Positions 24,922 through 33,167 of a DNA stretch of 64,000 bases are shown here, piece after piece. Under the pieces are notes generated by a model. It did no database searches, had not been told where the DNA came from, and saw only the letters and a list, made by a program, of their open reading frames with translations. Location of the stretch: assembly GCF_943914685.1 (NCBI RefSeq), contig NZ_CALUCZ010000008.1, positions 1 through 64,000 on the forward strand. Reading direction: 5' to 3'. How positions within the stretch are numbered: the first letter of the stretch is position 1; each line of letters starts with the position of its first letter. Source of the stretch: an uncultured Mobiluncus sp. (lineage in GTDB: Bacteria > Actinomycetota > Actinomycetes > Actinomycetales > Actinomycetaceae). The translations under genes were made by a program, and so were the position numbers.

Positions 24922-27837
24922 ATGAGATACTTCAAAATCTACTGTGCTGATCTGTCACTCCGGCAGGACTTCATGTGGAGGCCTACCGGTTCCGATTGGC
25001 CTCTCCAGCTGGGGTTTTGGGATTACAGCCGTTTCGTTATAGACGGTGAGACTAAAAGAGGGAGCATTCTTGGTGCTTTTGTCAGGGATTATCGGATTAC
25101 ACCAGAGGACGTAAAGAAATATGTCCTGGACTCCATGCGGGAATCGAGGGTGGAAAAGTTCATTGAAGAAAGCTGGATTAGCAGTGATGATGATGACCCT
25201 GGGGACGAGATTATCAAGGAATACATCCGCGTGGAGGAAGTCCCGGCAGCAGCGCTGCTTCGTAATAATGCTCGGGAAATACGCGAGTACGCGCACCGAG
25301 CGAATCTTCAAGAGTTGAAAAATCTGCTTTCCTGGCATATGCGCTGTACTGTGCTCCTTTGCGAACTGATGAGTGACAGTCCGCGGGATTGGGAAATACT
25401 TAGCAAAGAAGCAGGAAAGACCCCCTACAGTTTGGGATTAGGGCAGGAAATCTCGCGCATAGAGGCATCACAAAGCAAACAGAAGACGCCAGGCGGTTTC
25501 CCCGGTAGCACCGAGAAGGGCGAAGACTGGCAGGTGGCATTTGACTACGCTATTGAAGTCGCATCCAGCAGTGAAGCGAGCTCTGCCAAAGATTTGCTTT
25601 TGGAGGCATTGAGCCGGGCAGGACGCCTCGGTAACCGCAATGTTTACACTTTAGATTTCTACGAACAAGAATACTACGACGACAATTTAGAGAAGCTCAC
25701 AGATGAGATTAACGCAAACCTGTTTCGTAGCCTGGAAAAATCAACCTTGGTGATTGATTATTCGCGGCAGGAAGAGGGCAGTGACCGAGAACTGCGAGCT
25801 GCGCTGGTGCTGCAGAAAATTCTTGACCATGTCAATGAGCGTCCGCGTCAAGTACAGTTGATTTTCTTTGTCAAGGCCGGTGCGCGTGATCTGCTGGAGC
25901 GTCTGGAGCGCTCCTTGAATGTGCCGTTGGTGACTTTACGTCGCAACGTGGAGGAAAAGTTTGCCAAGATTGAGCCCCATCGGGCGCAGGCAGAGTTAGT
26001 ACAGCGTTTACAAAGGCGCGGTTTTGTTATGGACGCACCAGCCCGGAAACGTTTGGACGCGGTGATTACAGCAGCCGCGGCGGACAAATCCTTTCGAGGC
26101 GACCTGGAAGCCCTCGCAAACCGGTGGATTACAAAGCAGCACCTAGAAACGGACTTTACGGACTATAGAACAGTAGTGAGTGAGCCCGAAGTTGCGACGG
26201 CTGAAATGAACGCGATGGAACAGTTGAATGAGCTCATTGGACTGGAGGAAGTAAAAAAGGAAATTCGGGTGGTGCTTGATTCATTTCGGATAGGACAAAT
26301 CGCGCGCCGAGCGGGTCTTCCAGATTCTGACGTGTCGTTACATGCGGTGTTTGCGGGGTCGCCGGGGACTGGGAAAACTGAGGTGGCGCGTTTGTATGGC
26401 CAGATTTTGAAGGAAATGGGTGTGCTGAGTGTGGGGCGCTTATTCTCGGCGTCGGGAACCAATCTCGGTGGTAGCGGGGAAAGCAGACGTATCGAAAAAT
26501 TGTTCACTAACGCCAAAGGTTCGGTTATTTTCATCGATGAGGCTTACGCGTTGACGGGTAAGAGTGAAACGATTGCGGAACTAATCGCGCAGATGGAGAA
26601 TCATCGACGGGACACGGTGGTCATTTTTGCCGGTTACCTGGACCAGATGGAAAAGCTTCTTGCTTCCAACCCTGGATTCACCTCGCGTATCGGTTCGATT
26701 ATTGAATTTCCAGATTACACTCCGGAAGAACTCGGTCAGATTTTCGACTTTATGTTAGGAAAGCGGGGTTTAAAGATTACCAAGTCTGCGCGCAGGTTGG
26801 TTCGTGATCGACTGGCGGCAGCGGGCATGAAACCGGAGCAGGGGAACGCCCGCTTTGTGCGTAACTTGGTGGCAGACATTCAACAAAACCAACGAGTGCG
26901 CTTAGCGCAGAAAGAGAATGATGATGCTCTGACGAAGACGCAGCTCACGACCTTGACAAAAGAGGATGTCCCAAAGTCAGAATTGGACAACTTACCGTCA
27001 GGCACGGTGCGGTTGTCGCGATTAATCGGGTTGGAATCAGTGAAAAATGAGGTACTCAGACAACTGTATTATGCACAAAACCAAAAACTGCGTCGTGACG
27101 CGGGGCTAAGCGCTCACTTCGTGCCGATGCATATGGTCTTTGCTGGCAATCCTGGAACCGGCAAAACTGAAGTAGCACGTATCGTGGGACAAATCGCGCG
27201 GGAACGCGGGCTTTTGGCAATTGGAAATTTCTTTGAGGTGTCGCGCCAAGACTTGATTGGAAATCCGTTGGTGCCGACTGCTGCCTTGGTGGGATCGGTG
27301 TTTCAAAAGGCTCGTGGGTCGGTGCTGTTCGTCGACGAGGCCTATGCCCTCAACGATGGCGGTGAAGGCCGCGTCGCTATCGATGCGATGGTGAAACTAA
27401 TGGAAGATATGCGTGAGCAAATCATCGTTATCATGGCGGGTTACACCGAGGAAATGAAACTGATGCTACAGGTCAACCCCGGGTTTGCGTCACGTGTGCG
27501 CACAACTATCGACTTTCCGGATTATTCACGCTCTGAGCTGTTTGAGATTCTGATGAGCCACGCCAAGGCAAAGAAATACCGGTTCACTGACGCAGCTCAG
27601 CGTAAGGCGCGAGAGCTGTTGGAGAAAGCACAAATTGGGCCAAACTCGGGCAACGGCCGTTTAGCCAGGCAAATGTTGGAAGACTGCATCATGGAACAAG
27701 CTGTGCGCCTCCAAAAACGGGCCGCAAATGGATTTAAGCCAACGATTCATGAGCTGGAAACCTTGTGTCCCACCGACATTGTTTTGAACGTCGAGCATCT
27801 GGGCTTACCGCCCCGGATTGGCTTTCGGGCAGCCTAA
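24922..27837 (+). CDS. Tandem AAA+ ATPase (CbbX/SpoVK-like), island core gene
   Basis: 971 residues. Residues 1-420 have no motif I recognise, although 238-345 look like a degenerate NTPase or TIR-like alternation of strands and helices (STLVIDYS, VQLIFFVKAG). AAA+ module 1 (about 433-690) has Walker A GSPGTGKTE (479-487) and Walker B VIFIDEAYAL (535-544). Module 2 (about 695-940) has GNPGTGKTE (742-750) and VLFVDEAYAL (801-810). Both have the CbbX-type GLE.VK entry and NPGF.SR sensor region. These ATPases remodel protein complexes. Start ATG with AAAAGGGA 6 bases upstream. The next gene follows 40 bp later, so the two are likely one operon. Confidence 0.88.
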   Translation: MRYFKIYCADLSLRQDFMWRPTGSDWPLQLGFWDYSRFVIDGETKRGSILGAFVRDYRITPEDVKKYVLDSMRESRVEKFIEESWISSDDDDPGDEIIKEYIRVEEVPAAALLRNNAREIREYAHRANLQELKNLLSWHMRCTVLLCELMSDSPRDWEILSKEAGKTPYSLGLGQEISRIEASQSKQKTPGGFPGSTEKGEDWQVAFDYAIEVASSSEASSAKDLLLEALSRAGRLGNRNVYTLDFYEQEYYDDNLEKLTDEINANLFRSLEKSTLVIDYSRQEEGSDRELRAALVLQKILDHVNERPRQVQLIFFVKAGARDLLERLERSLNVPLVTLRRNVEEKFAKIEPHRAQAELVQRLQRRGFVMDAPARKRLDAVITAAAADKSFRGDLEALANRWITKQHLETDFTDYRTVVSEPEVATAEMNAMEQLNELIGLEEVKKEIRVVLDSFRIGQIARRAGLPDSDVSLHAVFAGSPGTGKTEVARLYGQILKEMGVLSVGRLFSASGTNLGGSGESRRIEKLFTNAKGSVIFIDEAYALTGKSETIAELIAQMENHRRDTVVIFAGYLDQMEKLLASNPGFTSRIGSIIEFPDYTPEELGQIFDFMLGKRGLKITKSARRLVRDRLAAAGMKPEQGNARFVRNLVADIQQNQRVRLAQKENDDALTKTQLTTLTKEDVPKSELDNLPSGTVRLSRLIGLESVKNEVLRQLYYAQNQKLRRDAGLSAHFVPMHMVFAGNPGTGKTEVARIVGQIARERGLLAIGNFFEVSRQDLIGNPLVPTAALVGSVFQKARGSVLFVDEAYALNDGGEGRVAIDAMVKLMEDMREQIIVIMAGYTEEMKLMLQVNPGFASRVRTTIDFPDYSRSELFEILMSHAKAKKYRFTDAAQRKARELLEKAQIGPNSGNGRLARQMLEDCIMEQAVRLQKRAANGFKPTIHELETLCPTDIVLNVEHLGLPPRIGFRAA

Positions 27838-27877
27838 TGAGACCAAAAAGAGTTGTAGAAGAGGAAGGATATAGAAC

Positions 27878-28711
27878 ATGTACGAAGTAAATTCGACGAA
27901 CGCAGTTTTGGAAGCTATCTTCGACACATACTGCGAGATGGAGAAAACCGAGGATGAGATTTATGTACCTCGGATAACCGATAATCCGGTGTTGAACCTG
28001 ATGTATTACTTCTTGGTGAACAAGTACAAGGAGAGGGCGTATTGCCGGCTGAAATTAGATGGGGACTCGCGAGCCTTTTGGGTGCGGGAATTTGACGACC
28101 GAGATGTGAGCGACCTGAAAAAATCAGAGAAAAAACGTCTCGGTCGCGCAGATGTCATGTTGAGTTTTTGGACACCGTTCAAACTCTTGGTCAATGAGGC
28201 AAAGGGCGATGCCCAGTACAAAAATCCGAAGACTCTCGAGGGCATAATCGACATTTTGGACACCAATCAGCCGCCGCGTCTCACTAATCGGGGGCGCGAT
28301 ATGGACACCTACGAAGCGGTGTTGGAAGTGGCTCAATTCCCTGAAGTGCAACGACTGGCCGAACTGTATTTGACACGCGGTAACCTGTGGGTTTTACCGA
28401 GCAGAGCGATGAACACCGCTCGTTATGACTGGACCAGGGACCAGGTCACCCAAACTCTAAAGTTGTGTTTTCCGGGCAAAGCGCTGAATGGCTATTTCTT
28501 TGATATTACCCCGGAGAGGTGGATGGAACGCGAGCGTCTCGGAGTCTGTTTCAAGGGCGGAATCATCCGCCCTGACAACCTCAATACTCTGGAACCAGAT
28601 AACACCTGTATCTATAACAAATGGGACAGCGGGGAGATTCGCGATTATTTGCGTAAAGTATGTGATCTCATCGAAACCCGCAACGACGCTTTTGGTGTTG
28701 CCCCTAGCTAA
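27878..28711 (+). CDS. Hypothetical protein with PD-(D/E)XK-like nuclease signature
   Basis: 277 residues, not a family I can name. Residues 90-110 read as a PD-(D/E)XK core: Asp92 in RADVML, a strand LLVNEAKGD with Glu107 and Lys109 as E-x-K. An upstream helix (residues 38-56, LNLMYYFLVNKYKERAYCRL) would supply the usual alpha-1 element. The C-terminal half contains GNLWVLPSRAMNTARYDW and GYFFDITPERWMERERLG, which I do not recognise. The ATG is preceded by GAGGAAGG. It lies 40 bp after the AAA+ gene, suggesting an ATPase-nuclease pair. The nuclease role is inference from the motif alone. Confidence 0.65.
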   Translation: MYEVNSTNAVLEAIFDTYCEMEKTEDEIYVPRITDNPVLNLMYYFLVNKYKERAYCRLKLDGDSRAFWVREFDDRDVSDLKKSEKKRLGRADVMLSFWTPFKLLVNEAKGDAQYKNPKTLEGIIDILDTNQPPRLTNRGRDMDTYEAVLEVAQFPEVQRLAELYLTRGNLWVLPSRAMNTARYDWTRDQVTQTLKLCFPGKALNGYFFDITPERWMERERLGVCFKGGIIRPDNLNTLEPDNTCIYNKWDSGEIRDYLRKVCDLIETRNDAFGVAPS

Positions 28712-28817
28712 ACCGGAGGCGCGTTCAGGTGTATAAACCTAGTTACCTGTAGGGTTCAGAAGCGCGGATAGGATAGTGTCGATAGATTCTTCAGGTCCGT
28801 GAATATGATTGTTTCTA

Positions 28818-28847
28818 GGAAAGCCGCCTGGGGTGAGACGGTTTTCC
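28818..28847 (+). other. Hairpin just upstream of the retron RNA
   Basis: GGAAAGCCG and CGGTTTTCC pair around a 12-nt loop (one internal mismatch region). It lies between the putative nuclease gene and the retron a1 repeat. It may be a transcript end of the upstream operon or part of a longer retron leader. No promoter is obvious in 28712-28858. Confidence 0.35.
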
Positions 28848-28858
28848 AAGGTAGTACT

Positions 28859-29040
28859 TGAAGGGAGGTAAGGGCCAGCGGCTCCAGCGATGGGCGTACG
28901 ATTCGTACGCTGCGTCAATCTTAGGGCGCGGGGTTTTCCACGCCGCAGGTTTAAAGATTGACATGACCGCAATCCGGTCTGCGACCGGCTTGCCAAGAGC
29001 CCAAGGCTAACAGTGGATCGTATGGCCCTTCCTCCCTTCA
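28859..29040 (+). ncRNA. Retron msr-msd non-coding RNA
   Basis: About 182 nt bounded by a1 (28859-28876, TGAAGGGAGGTAAGGGCC) and a2 (29024-29040, GGCCCTTCCTCCCTTCA), which pair over 17 bp with one bulged T. A candidate branching G is in AGC at 28877-28879 directly after a1. Internal stems are GCGTACG-ATT-CGTACGC (28894-28910), a longer hairpin closed by GTCAATCTT/AAGATTGAC (28914-28962) with an inner GGCG/CGCC stem, a GCAA-CCGGT/ACCGG-TTGC hairpin (28969-28993) and AGCC/GGCT (28998-29008). The layout fits a retron template RNA. The msr/msd border cannot be placed by eye. The 3' end overlaps the RT reading frame. Confidence 0.82.
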
Positions 29041-30191
29041 GATTAAGTACCCGCCCGGTGCAGCTATTTAGCTTGCGCCACCTCATCGCATCATTCAACC
29101 GGGACAACCCTGATTTGTGTATCGACTATAAAACGGCTCGGCGAGCGGTGGCCAGTCACTGCAGCTACGAAAGCTATGGCAAAGGTTTACCCCCCGGTGG
29201 CGCATCGTTAACATATTGGACGCATCGGGCGGCGAAGCACGCTGGAGGCTACCGGCTCATCTCTGAGCCGAGCCCCCCTCTGAAATCTCTGCAGAGGTGG
29301 ATTTTGGATCACTGTTTCACTGATGGAATGGTGCATTCAGCCGCTTTTGCGTACCTTCCAAAACATAATATTCAGCAATGCGCCCAGGTCCACGTGGAGG
29401 CGAAATGGCTGGTGAAGTTCGACTTAAAAGATTTCTTTGGGAGTGTTGACGAGGGGCGCGTCTACAGGGTCTTTCGGGACATTGGATACCGGCCGATGGT
29501 AGCCTTTGAGCTCAGTCGACTGACGACTTTCTTGCCCAGTCAGAGTACACGGGAGCTGATTCAGAACGCTTTGAACCCGAAAAAACGGCGTGAACTTGCT
29601 GAGCAAGGTTTCGAACCGGAAGTTCACCGTAATAATGGCCCGTATCCCCAGGTGCTTAGGGAGGACGGAACTCCGGTGCGCGGGGTCCTGCCACAGGGAG
29701 GACCTGCGTCCGGGATGATTGCTAACATTTCCGCTCACGAGCTGGATTTGGCGCTCACCAGGATTGCAGAACAAGCGGGATTCCGGTATTCGCGTTACTG
29801 CGACGATTTGTTCTTTTCGGCTGTCTGGGATGCGGGGCGTCCCGCCGCAACCGAGCTGATTAAGACGGTAAACGGAGCGGTTCGTGACCAACACTTCGTC
29901 TTGAACAAGTCCAAAACTCGGGTGGTGCCGCCAGGATCCAAGAAGCTCATTTTGGGTCTGCAAGTTGACCATCGGGCCCGGCTAGACAAAGGATTTAAAC
30001 GAGATTTGGAGTATCACCTGCGCGGGATTGAAAAATTCGGTCTGGAAAACCACCTGAAACATTTACCCGGACAACCGCCGCTGCTGAGTTTCCTCAACCG
30101 TCTGCAGGGGAAAATTGCTTTTGCGAAGGGTATCGAGCCCGGTTACGGTGTGAGAATGGACATCCGCCTTCATAAGGCTGTCCAGATCTAA
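29013..30191 (+). CDS. Retron-type reverse transcriptase
   Basis: 392 residues from GTG 29013, with ATG 29022 as alternative. Both starts lie within or before a2, so the true start may be further in (GTG 29058). RT motifs in order: YRLISEPSPPLKSLQRWIL (80-98), FAYLPKHNIQQCAQVH (112-127) where retrons usually have NAxxH, FDLKDFF (136-142), GVLPQGGPASGMIAN (224-238), the catalytic YCDD (262-265, usually YADD), LNKSKTRV (297-304) and ILGLQVD (313-319, position of VTGxxVN). Length and motifs fit retron RTs, which copy msd into branched msDNA. No fused effector domain is present. Confidence 0.9.
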   Translation: MDRMALPPFRLSTRPVQLFSLRHLIASFNRDNPDLCIDYKTARRAVASHCSYESYGKGLPPGGASLTYWTHRAAKHAGGYRLISEPSPPLKSLQRWILDHCFTDGMVHSAAFAYLPKHNIQQCAQVHVEAKWLVKFDLKDFFGSVDEGRVYRVFRDIGYRPMVAFELSRLTTFLPSQSTRELIQNALNPKKRRELAEQGFEPEVHRNNGPYPQVLREDGTPVRGVLPQGGPASGMIANISAHELDLALTRIAEQAGFRYSRYCDDLFFSAVWDAGRPAATELIKTVNGAVRDQHFVLNKSKTRVVPPGSKKLILGLQVDHRARLDKGFKRDLEYHLRGIEKFGLENHLKHLPGQPPLLSFLNRLQGKIAFAKGIEPGYGVRMDIRLHKAVQI

Positions 30192-30201
30192 CGGAGTCCT
30201 C

Positions 30202-30417
30202 ATGAATGCACGTGAAAAACCCCTTGAAGGAAACGCCGGCTGGGCAACAGAACGTGCCAGGTGCACCGCGGCTGTGCAGTTTGTGGTACAGACATTTGCA
30301 CGGAGTTTTACGCGCTGGGAGGTCGGGGCTAGCGCTGAGAAACCGGACAGAATGAAATCGGAAGAACAGAAACCATGCGGAACAACGTCCTGTATGGCGC
30401 TGGAGATGAGGCGGTAA
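30202..30417 (+). CDS. Possible small ORF between RT and membrane protein
   Basis: 71 codons, starting 10 bases after the RT stop with a GGAG 4 bases upstream of the ATG, and ending one base before the next ATG. The tight packing suggests coupling, but the sequence (basic, no recognised domain) and base composition do not prove coding. Without it the gap after the RT would be 227 bp. Confidence 0.3.
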   Translation: MNAREKPLEGNAGWATERARCTAAVQFVVQTFARSFTRWEVGASAEKPDRMKSEEQKPCGTTSCMALEMRR

Positions 30418-30418
30418 C

Positions 30419-31210
30419 ATGGCTGGTGAACAGGGAAACAGCAGGAAGATGCTGCTGATACTGATTATACAATTGCTCGTAATCTTCTTGGCGCTGGGGG
30501 CAATTTTTGCGTTCACTCTCAGTGCCACAGAAGGTTCCACAGCTAAGTCGGGGAGCAAACCGTATCAGGGTAATGCGCACCATGAGGTTACTGTTCCTAA
30601 ATTGCCAAAAGATTTTATGAAAGACTTTGATTTATCGGATATTCGCCTTCCTTATGATGATAATCTAGGAATCGTGGATTCTCCGGGCCCGATTAGACCC
30701 AATCCCGCGTGCCATTGGAGCGTAAATTGGGATAAACCGACTGTGCTGCAAACCATGCCAAAGTCACCCAACGAGTGTTGGAAGACCGTTGAAAATGGTA
30801 TCAGTACTGAGAAATGGTCTGTTTACGGGGCGAGCCATCCTTTCATTACCGCTGAGATTAGTGATCCCACTTACGAAGATTTCAACGGTGATGGATTCTT
30901 GGACGTAGCATTTGGTGGAGTGGCAGAGATTCCAAAAATCAGCGGGGAAGGCGTGACCTACTTGCTAATCGCAAACGTGGCGCAACCCGACCAACCCTTT
31001 GCAGTATCTGTGGGACGTTCAATGCAGGCAACCGAGACATACCAGACCTTTTATAAAGGAGGGCTGTTTGCTCTTGCGACTGTAAACACCGATAGTCCCG
31101 AACCTGAAAACCCACTCGTGAAGAACTATAAGTTTGTGACCAGACCCGATTCAATTACAGTCGAGCCAACCCCAACCCGCGGCAAGGAAGTACTGGCACA
31201 CTTTCAGTAG
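30419..31210 (+). CDS. Membrane-anchored protein of unknown function
   Basis: 263 residues. A short cytoplasmic N-terminus is followed by one hydrophobic helix (about 11-33), giving N-in/C-out topology. The outside part has two Cys (98 and 120) that could form a disulfide and a Ca2+-loop-like DFNGDGFLD (154-162) of the type seen in FG-GAP/VCBS repeats, followed by FGGVAEIPKISGEG. No family recognised. It is the first solid gene after the retron RT on the same strand, so it is a positional candidate for a retron partner. An unrelated envelope protein is equally possible. Confidence 0.7.
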   Translation: MAGEQGNSRKMLLILIIQLLVIFLALGAIFAFTLSATEGSTAKSGSKPYQGNAHHEVTVPKLPKDFMKDFDLSDIRLPYDDNLGIVDSPGPIRPNPACHWSVNWDKPTVLQTMPKSPNECWKTVENGISTEKWSVYGASHPFITAEISDPTYEDFNGDGFLDVAFGGVAEIPKISGEGVTYLLIANVAQPDQPFAVSVGRSMQATETYQTFYKGGLFALATVNTDSPEPENPLVKNYKFVTRPDSITVEPTPTRGKEVLAHFQ

Positions 31211-31288
31211 CCACTTTCTCACCAGTTCATGGTTTTTAAGTACCTGTAAGCGAGAACCATACCGACCAGTGAATGATAGGATTATGCC

Positions 31289-32134
31289 GTGTGTAACTTT
31301 CCTGACCTTAACTGTTTTCTATTAAAACCCGACCTTTCTCACAAAGCTGGAGTCGAACACGTTGAGGCGTGGCTCAAGTACAAAGCAGGAACACTGATGG
31401 ACAACGGGAAGAAAGTTACGGATCCCGATTGCTCCGATGCAGCCCGCGAGTTTTATACAATAATGTGGAGAGACTTTCTAAACGATACAGATTTTAAATT
31501 TCGTAAGGAACCAAGAGTTTTCAGCAAGAATCCGGAACAATACGTCCAGGGCGACTGGATGTGTTCCGTGGCCACTACTTTCGGAAAAGGATTAATCCGC
31601 TTTGTTAAAGGAAAACCATTGGAGAATTTATTTCCCAAAGGAAAAAAAGGAATTGATGTAGAACTCAAGACTTACGTTCCCATCCTTTTATGCGATATTG
31701 CATGCCCATATAGCACAAAGCAATTTCAAGAGTTTTGGGGTGATCCTGTTTTGCAGAATTTTATCAGGTCTGCCTATACACTCGCAAACCTCATTATAGT
31801 GCCTGATGGTTTCAATCCAGCAAGATCTCGTCCCACTCAAGATTATTGGGATAGAACTTTAAAGAAGTACTATAAGAAGGAAGAACCCCTTAAATATAAA
31901 GGTAAAGACGTCAGCACTCCATTCCACAAACTGGTCGAGAAAAGTCGAGCCAATGGCGGCGATGAGTTGTTTCTCGATGAATGGCTCGACAAGGATAACA
32001 ATCCGATACCGTTATTGGACAAAGAACTAAACACACCTAACAAACCTGATGACTGGCGCAAATTGATGGAGGAAATGACCAGGCGCATTGATAACAGGCG
32101 AGTGCAAATGCAAGTGAGGATAACGAACTCATGA
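31289..32134 (+). CDS. Hypothetical protein in AT-rich DNA
   Basis: 281 residues from GTG 31289. An ATG at 31284 is out of frame. The protein is Lys- and Phe-rich and the DNA visibly more AT-rich than its neighbours, a sign of recent transfer. Notable segments are YVPILLCDIACPYSTKQF, YTLANLIIVPDGFNPARSRP and a C-terminal charged helix (DDWRKLMEEMTRRIDNRRV). The TLANLIIVPDGFN element faintly recalls DUF6994-like proteins, but I would not rely on that. It follows the membrane protein by 78 bp and precedes the phosphatase by 151 bp. Confidence 0.65.
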   Translation: MCNFPDLNCFLLKPDLSHKAGVEHVEAWLKYKAGTLMDNGKKVTDPDCSDAAREFYTIMWRDFLNDTDFKFRKEPRVFSKNPEQYVQGDWMCSVATTFGKGLIRFVKGKPLENLFPKGKKGIDVELKTYVPILLCDIACPYSTKQFQEFWGDPVLQNFIRSAYTLANLIIVPDGFNPARSRPTQDYWDRTLKKYYKKEEPLKYKGKDVSTPFHKLVEKSRANGGDELFLDEWLDKDNNPIPLLDKELNTPNKPDDWRKLMEEMTRRIDNRRVQMQVRITNS

Positions 32135-32285
32135 AACAACAGCATTAGCCGCTCCAAGCTCTCCGGCATACCCGTTTAGCACTTTCCCAACCTGTCTTTT
32201 GCGCCCATGCCCTCACGCAAAGGCAACCACAACGCCCTTGTGAAAAATTCGATTGCAAAATCAAGCAACCTTACGGAAGTGACAA

Positions 32286-33017
32286 ATGATATATGCACTC
32301 AGTGATATACACGGTTGTCTCGATGCTCTGGAAGACGCCTTGGCACGTATCGGGGATTTAGATGACATTCTGACGCCTGATTCCGATAATATGCTTATCT
32401 TCCTGGGCGATTACGTCGACGGTGGACCTGAGAGCGCATCTGTCTTATGCCGTATCCACGAGCTGCAACAACGCTATCCCGACAATGTCATCGTCCTCAA
32501 GGGAAACCATGACGATTGGCTGCTGGATTTCCTCACCACCGATGAACCGCTATTTACCGTCACCTTCACTGAGGAAACCTTGTGCAGTTTCCTCCCCGCG
32601 TCCGTTATCGACAGCTTTTCCGGAATCGGTTCCTTCGAGGTACTCCCAGCCATTCGAACCTATATTTTGGAGCACTATCCGTGGCTGGTGGGTTGGCTGC
32701 GTTCGCTGCCGCTCTATTTTAAGACGGAAACTCAGGTGTTCGTCCACGCCGGTATCGATGAGGACGCTGCGGAATGGTGGGAGTTGGGCACCAGCGAAGA
32801 CGTGATGCTCAATAAGTACCCGCCCATGACCGGACCATTCCTCCTCGATGTTATTGCGGGTCATGTCGGCTCGGGGCAAGTGGCGGACGATCCGACTTTC
32901 CATGATGTGTTCTATGACGGATACTCGCACTACTTCATTGATGGCTCGGTGATACAATCTCAGCGGATTCCCGTTCTCACCTACGACACTGAGACAGGAC
33001 AGTACGGTTCAATCTGA
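32286..33017 (+). CDS. Serine/threonine-protein-phosphatase-like metallophosphoesterase
   Basis: 243 residues with the PPP/ApaH metal-binding series: SDIHG (6-10), GDYVDGG (41-47), GNHDDW (73-78), then His residues in VFVHAGID and IAGHVGSG. This matches small bacterial PrpE/ApaH-type phosphatases, which act on phosphoproteins or dinucleoside polyphosphates. Asp/His ligands for two metals are all present. It closes the plus-strand block that begins with the retron. Whether it belongs to the defence island or the core genome is not clear. Confidence 0.88.
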   Translation: MIYALSDIHGCLDALEDALARIGDLDDILTPDSDNMLIFLGDYVDGGPESASVLCRIHELQQRYPDNVIVLKGNHDDWLLDFLTTDEPLFTVTFTEETLCSFLPASVIDSFSGIGSFEVLPAIRTYILEHYPWLVGWLRSLPLYFKTETQVFVHAGIDEDAAEWWELGTSEDVMLNKYPPMTGPFLLDVIAGHVGSGQVADDPTFHDVFYDGYSHYFIDGSVIQSQRIPVLTYDTETGQYGSI

Positions 33018-33111
33018 GCAAACGGCTCATGGGCAGTCCGCGCTGTTGATTCAGCGCCTGCCGCGACGGTGGTATCTCCGATTCGCCGGATTGTCAGCCC
33101 TGCTCAAAACA

Positions 33112-33143
33112 ATGGTGGCGGCGCAAAATTACGCCGCCACCAT
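33112..33143 (-). terminator. Terminator of sodA
   Basis: A perfect 12-bp stem, ATGGTGGCGGCG with CGCCGCCACCAT, around an 8-nt loop, followed on the minus strand by TGTTTTG. It lies 24 bp after the sodA stop. Confidence 0.85.
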
Positions 33144-33167
33144 GAGACACAGTTCCTAGCTGAAAAC

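Noticed and set aside
29013..30191. RT as part of a group II intron or diversity-generating retroelement
   Set aside because: No maturase or endonuclease domain, no intron ends, no template/variable repeat pair. An a1/a2-bounded RNA lies upstream.
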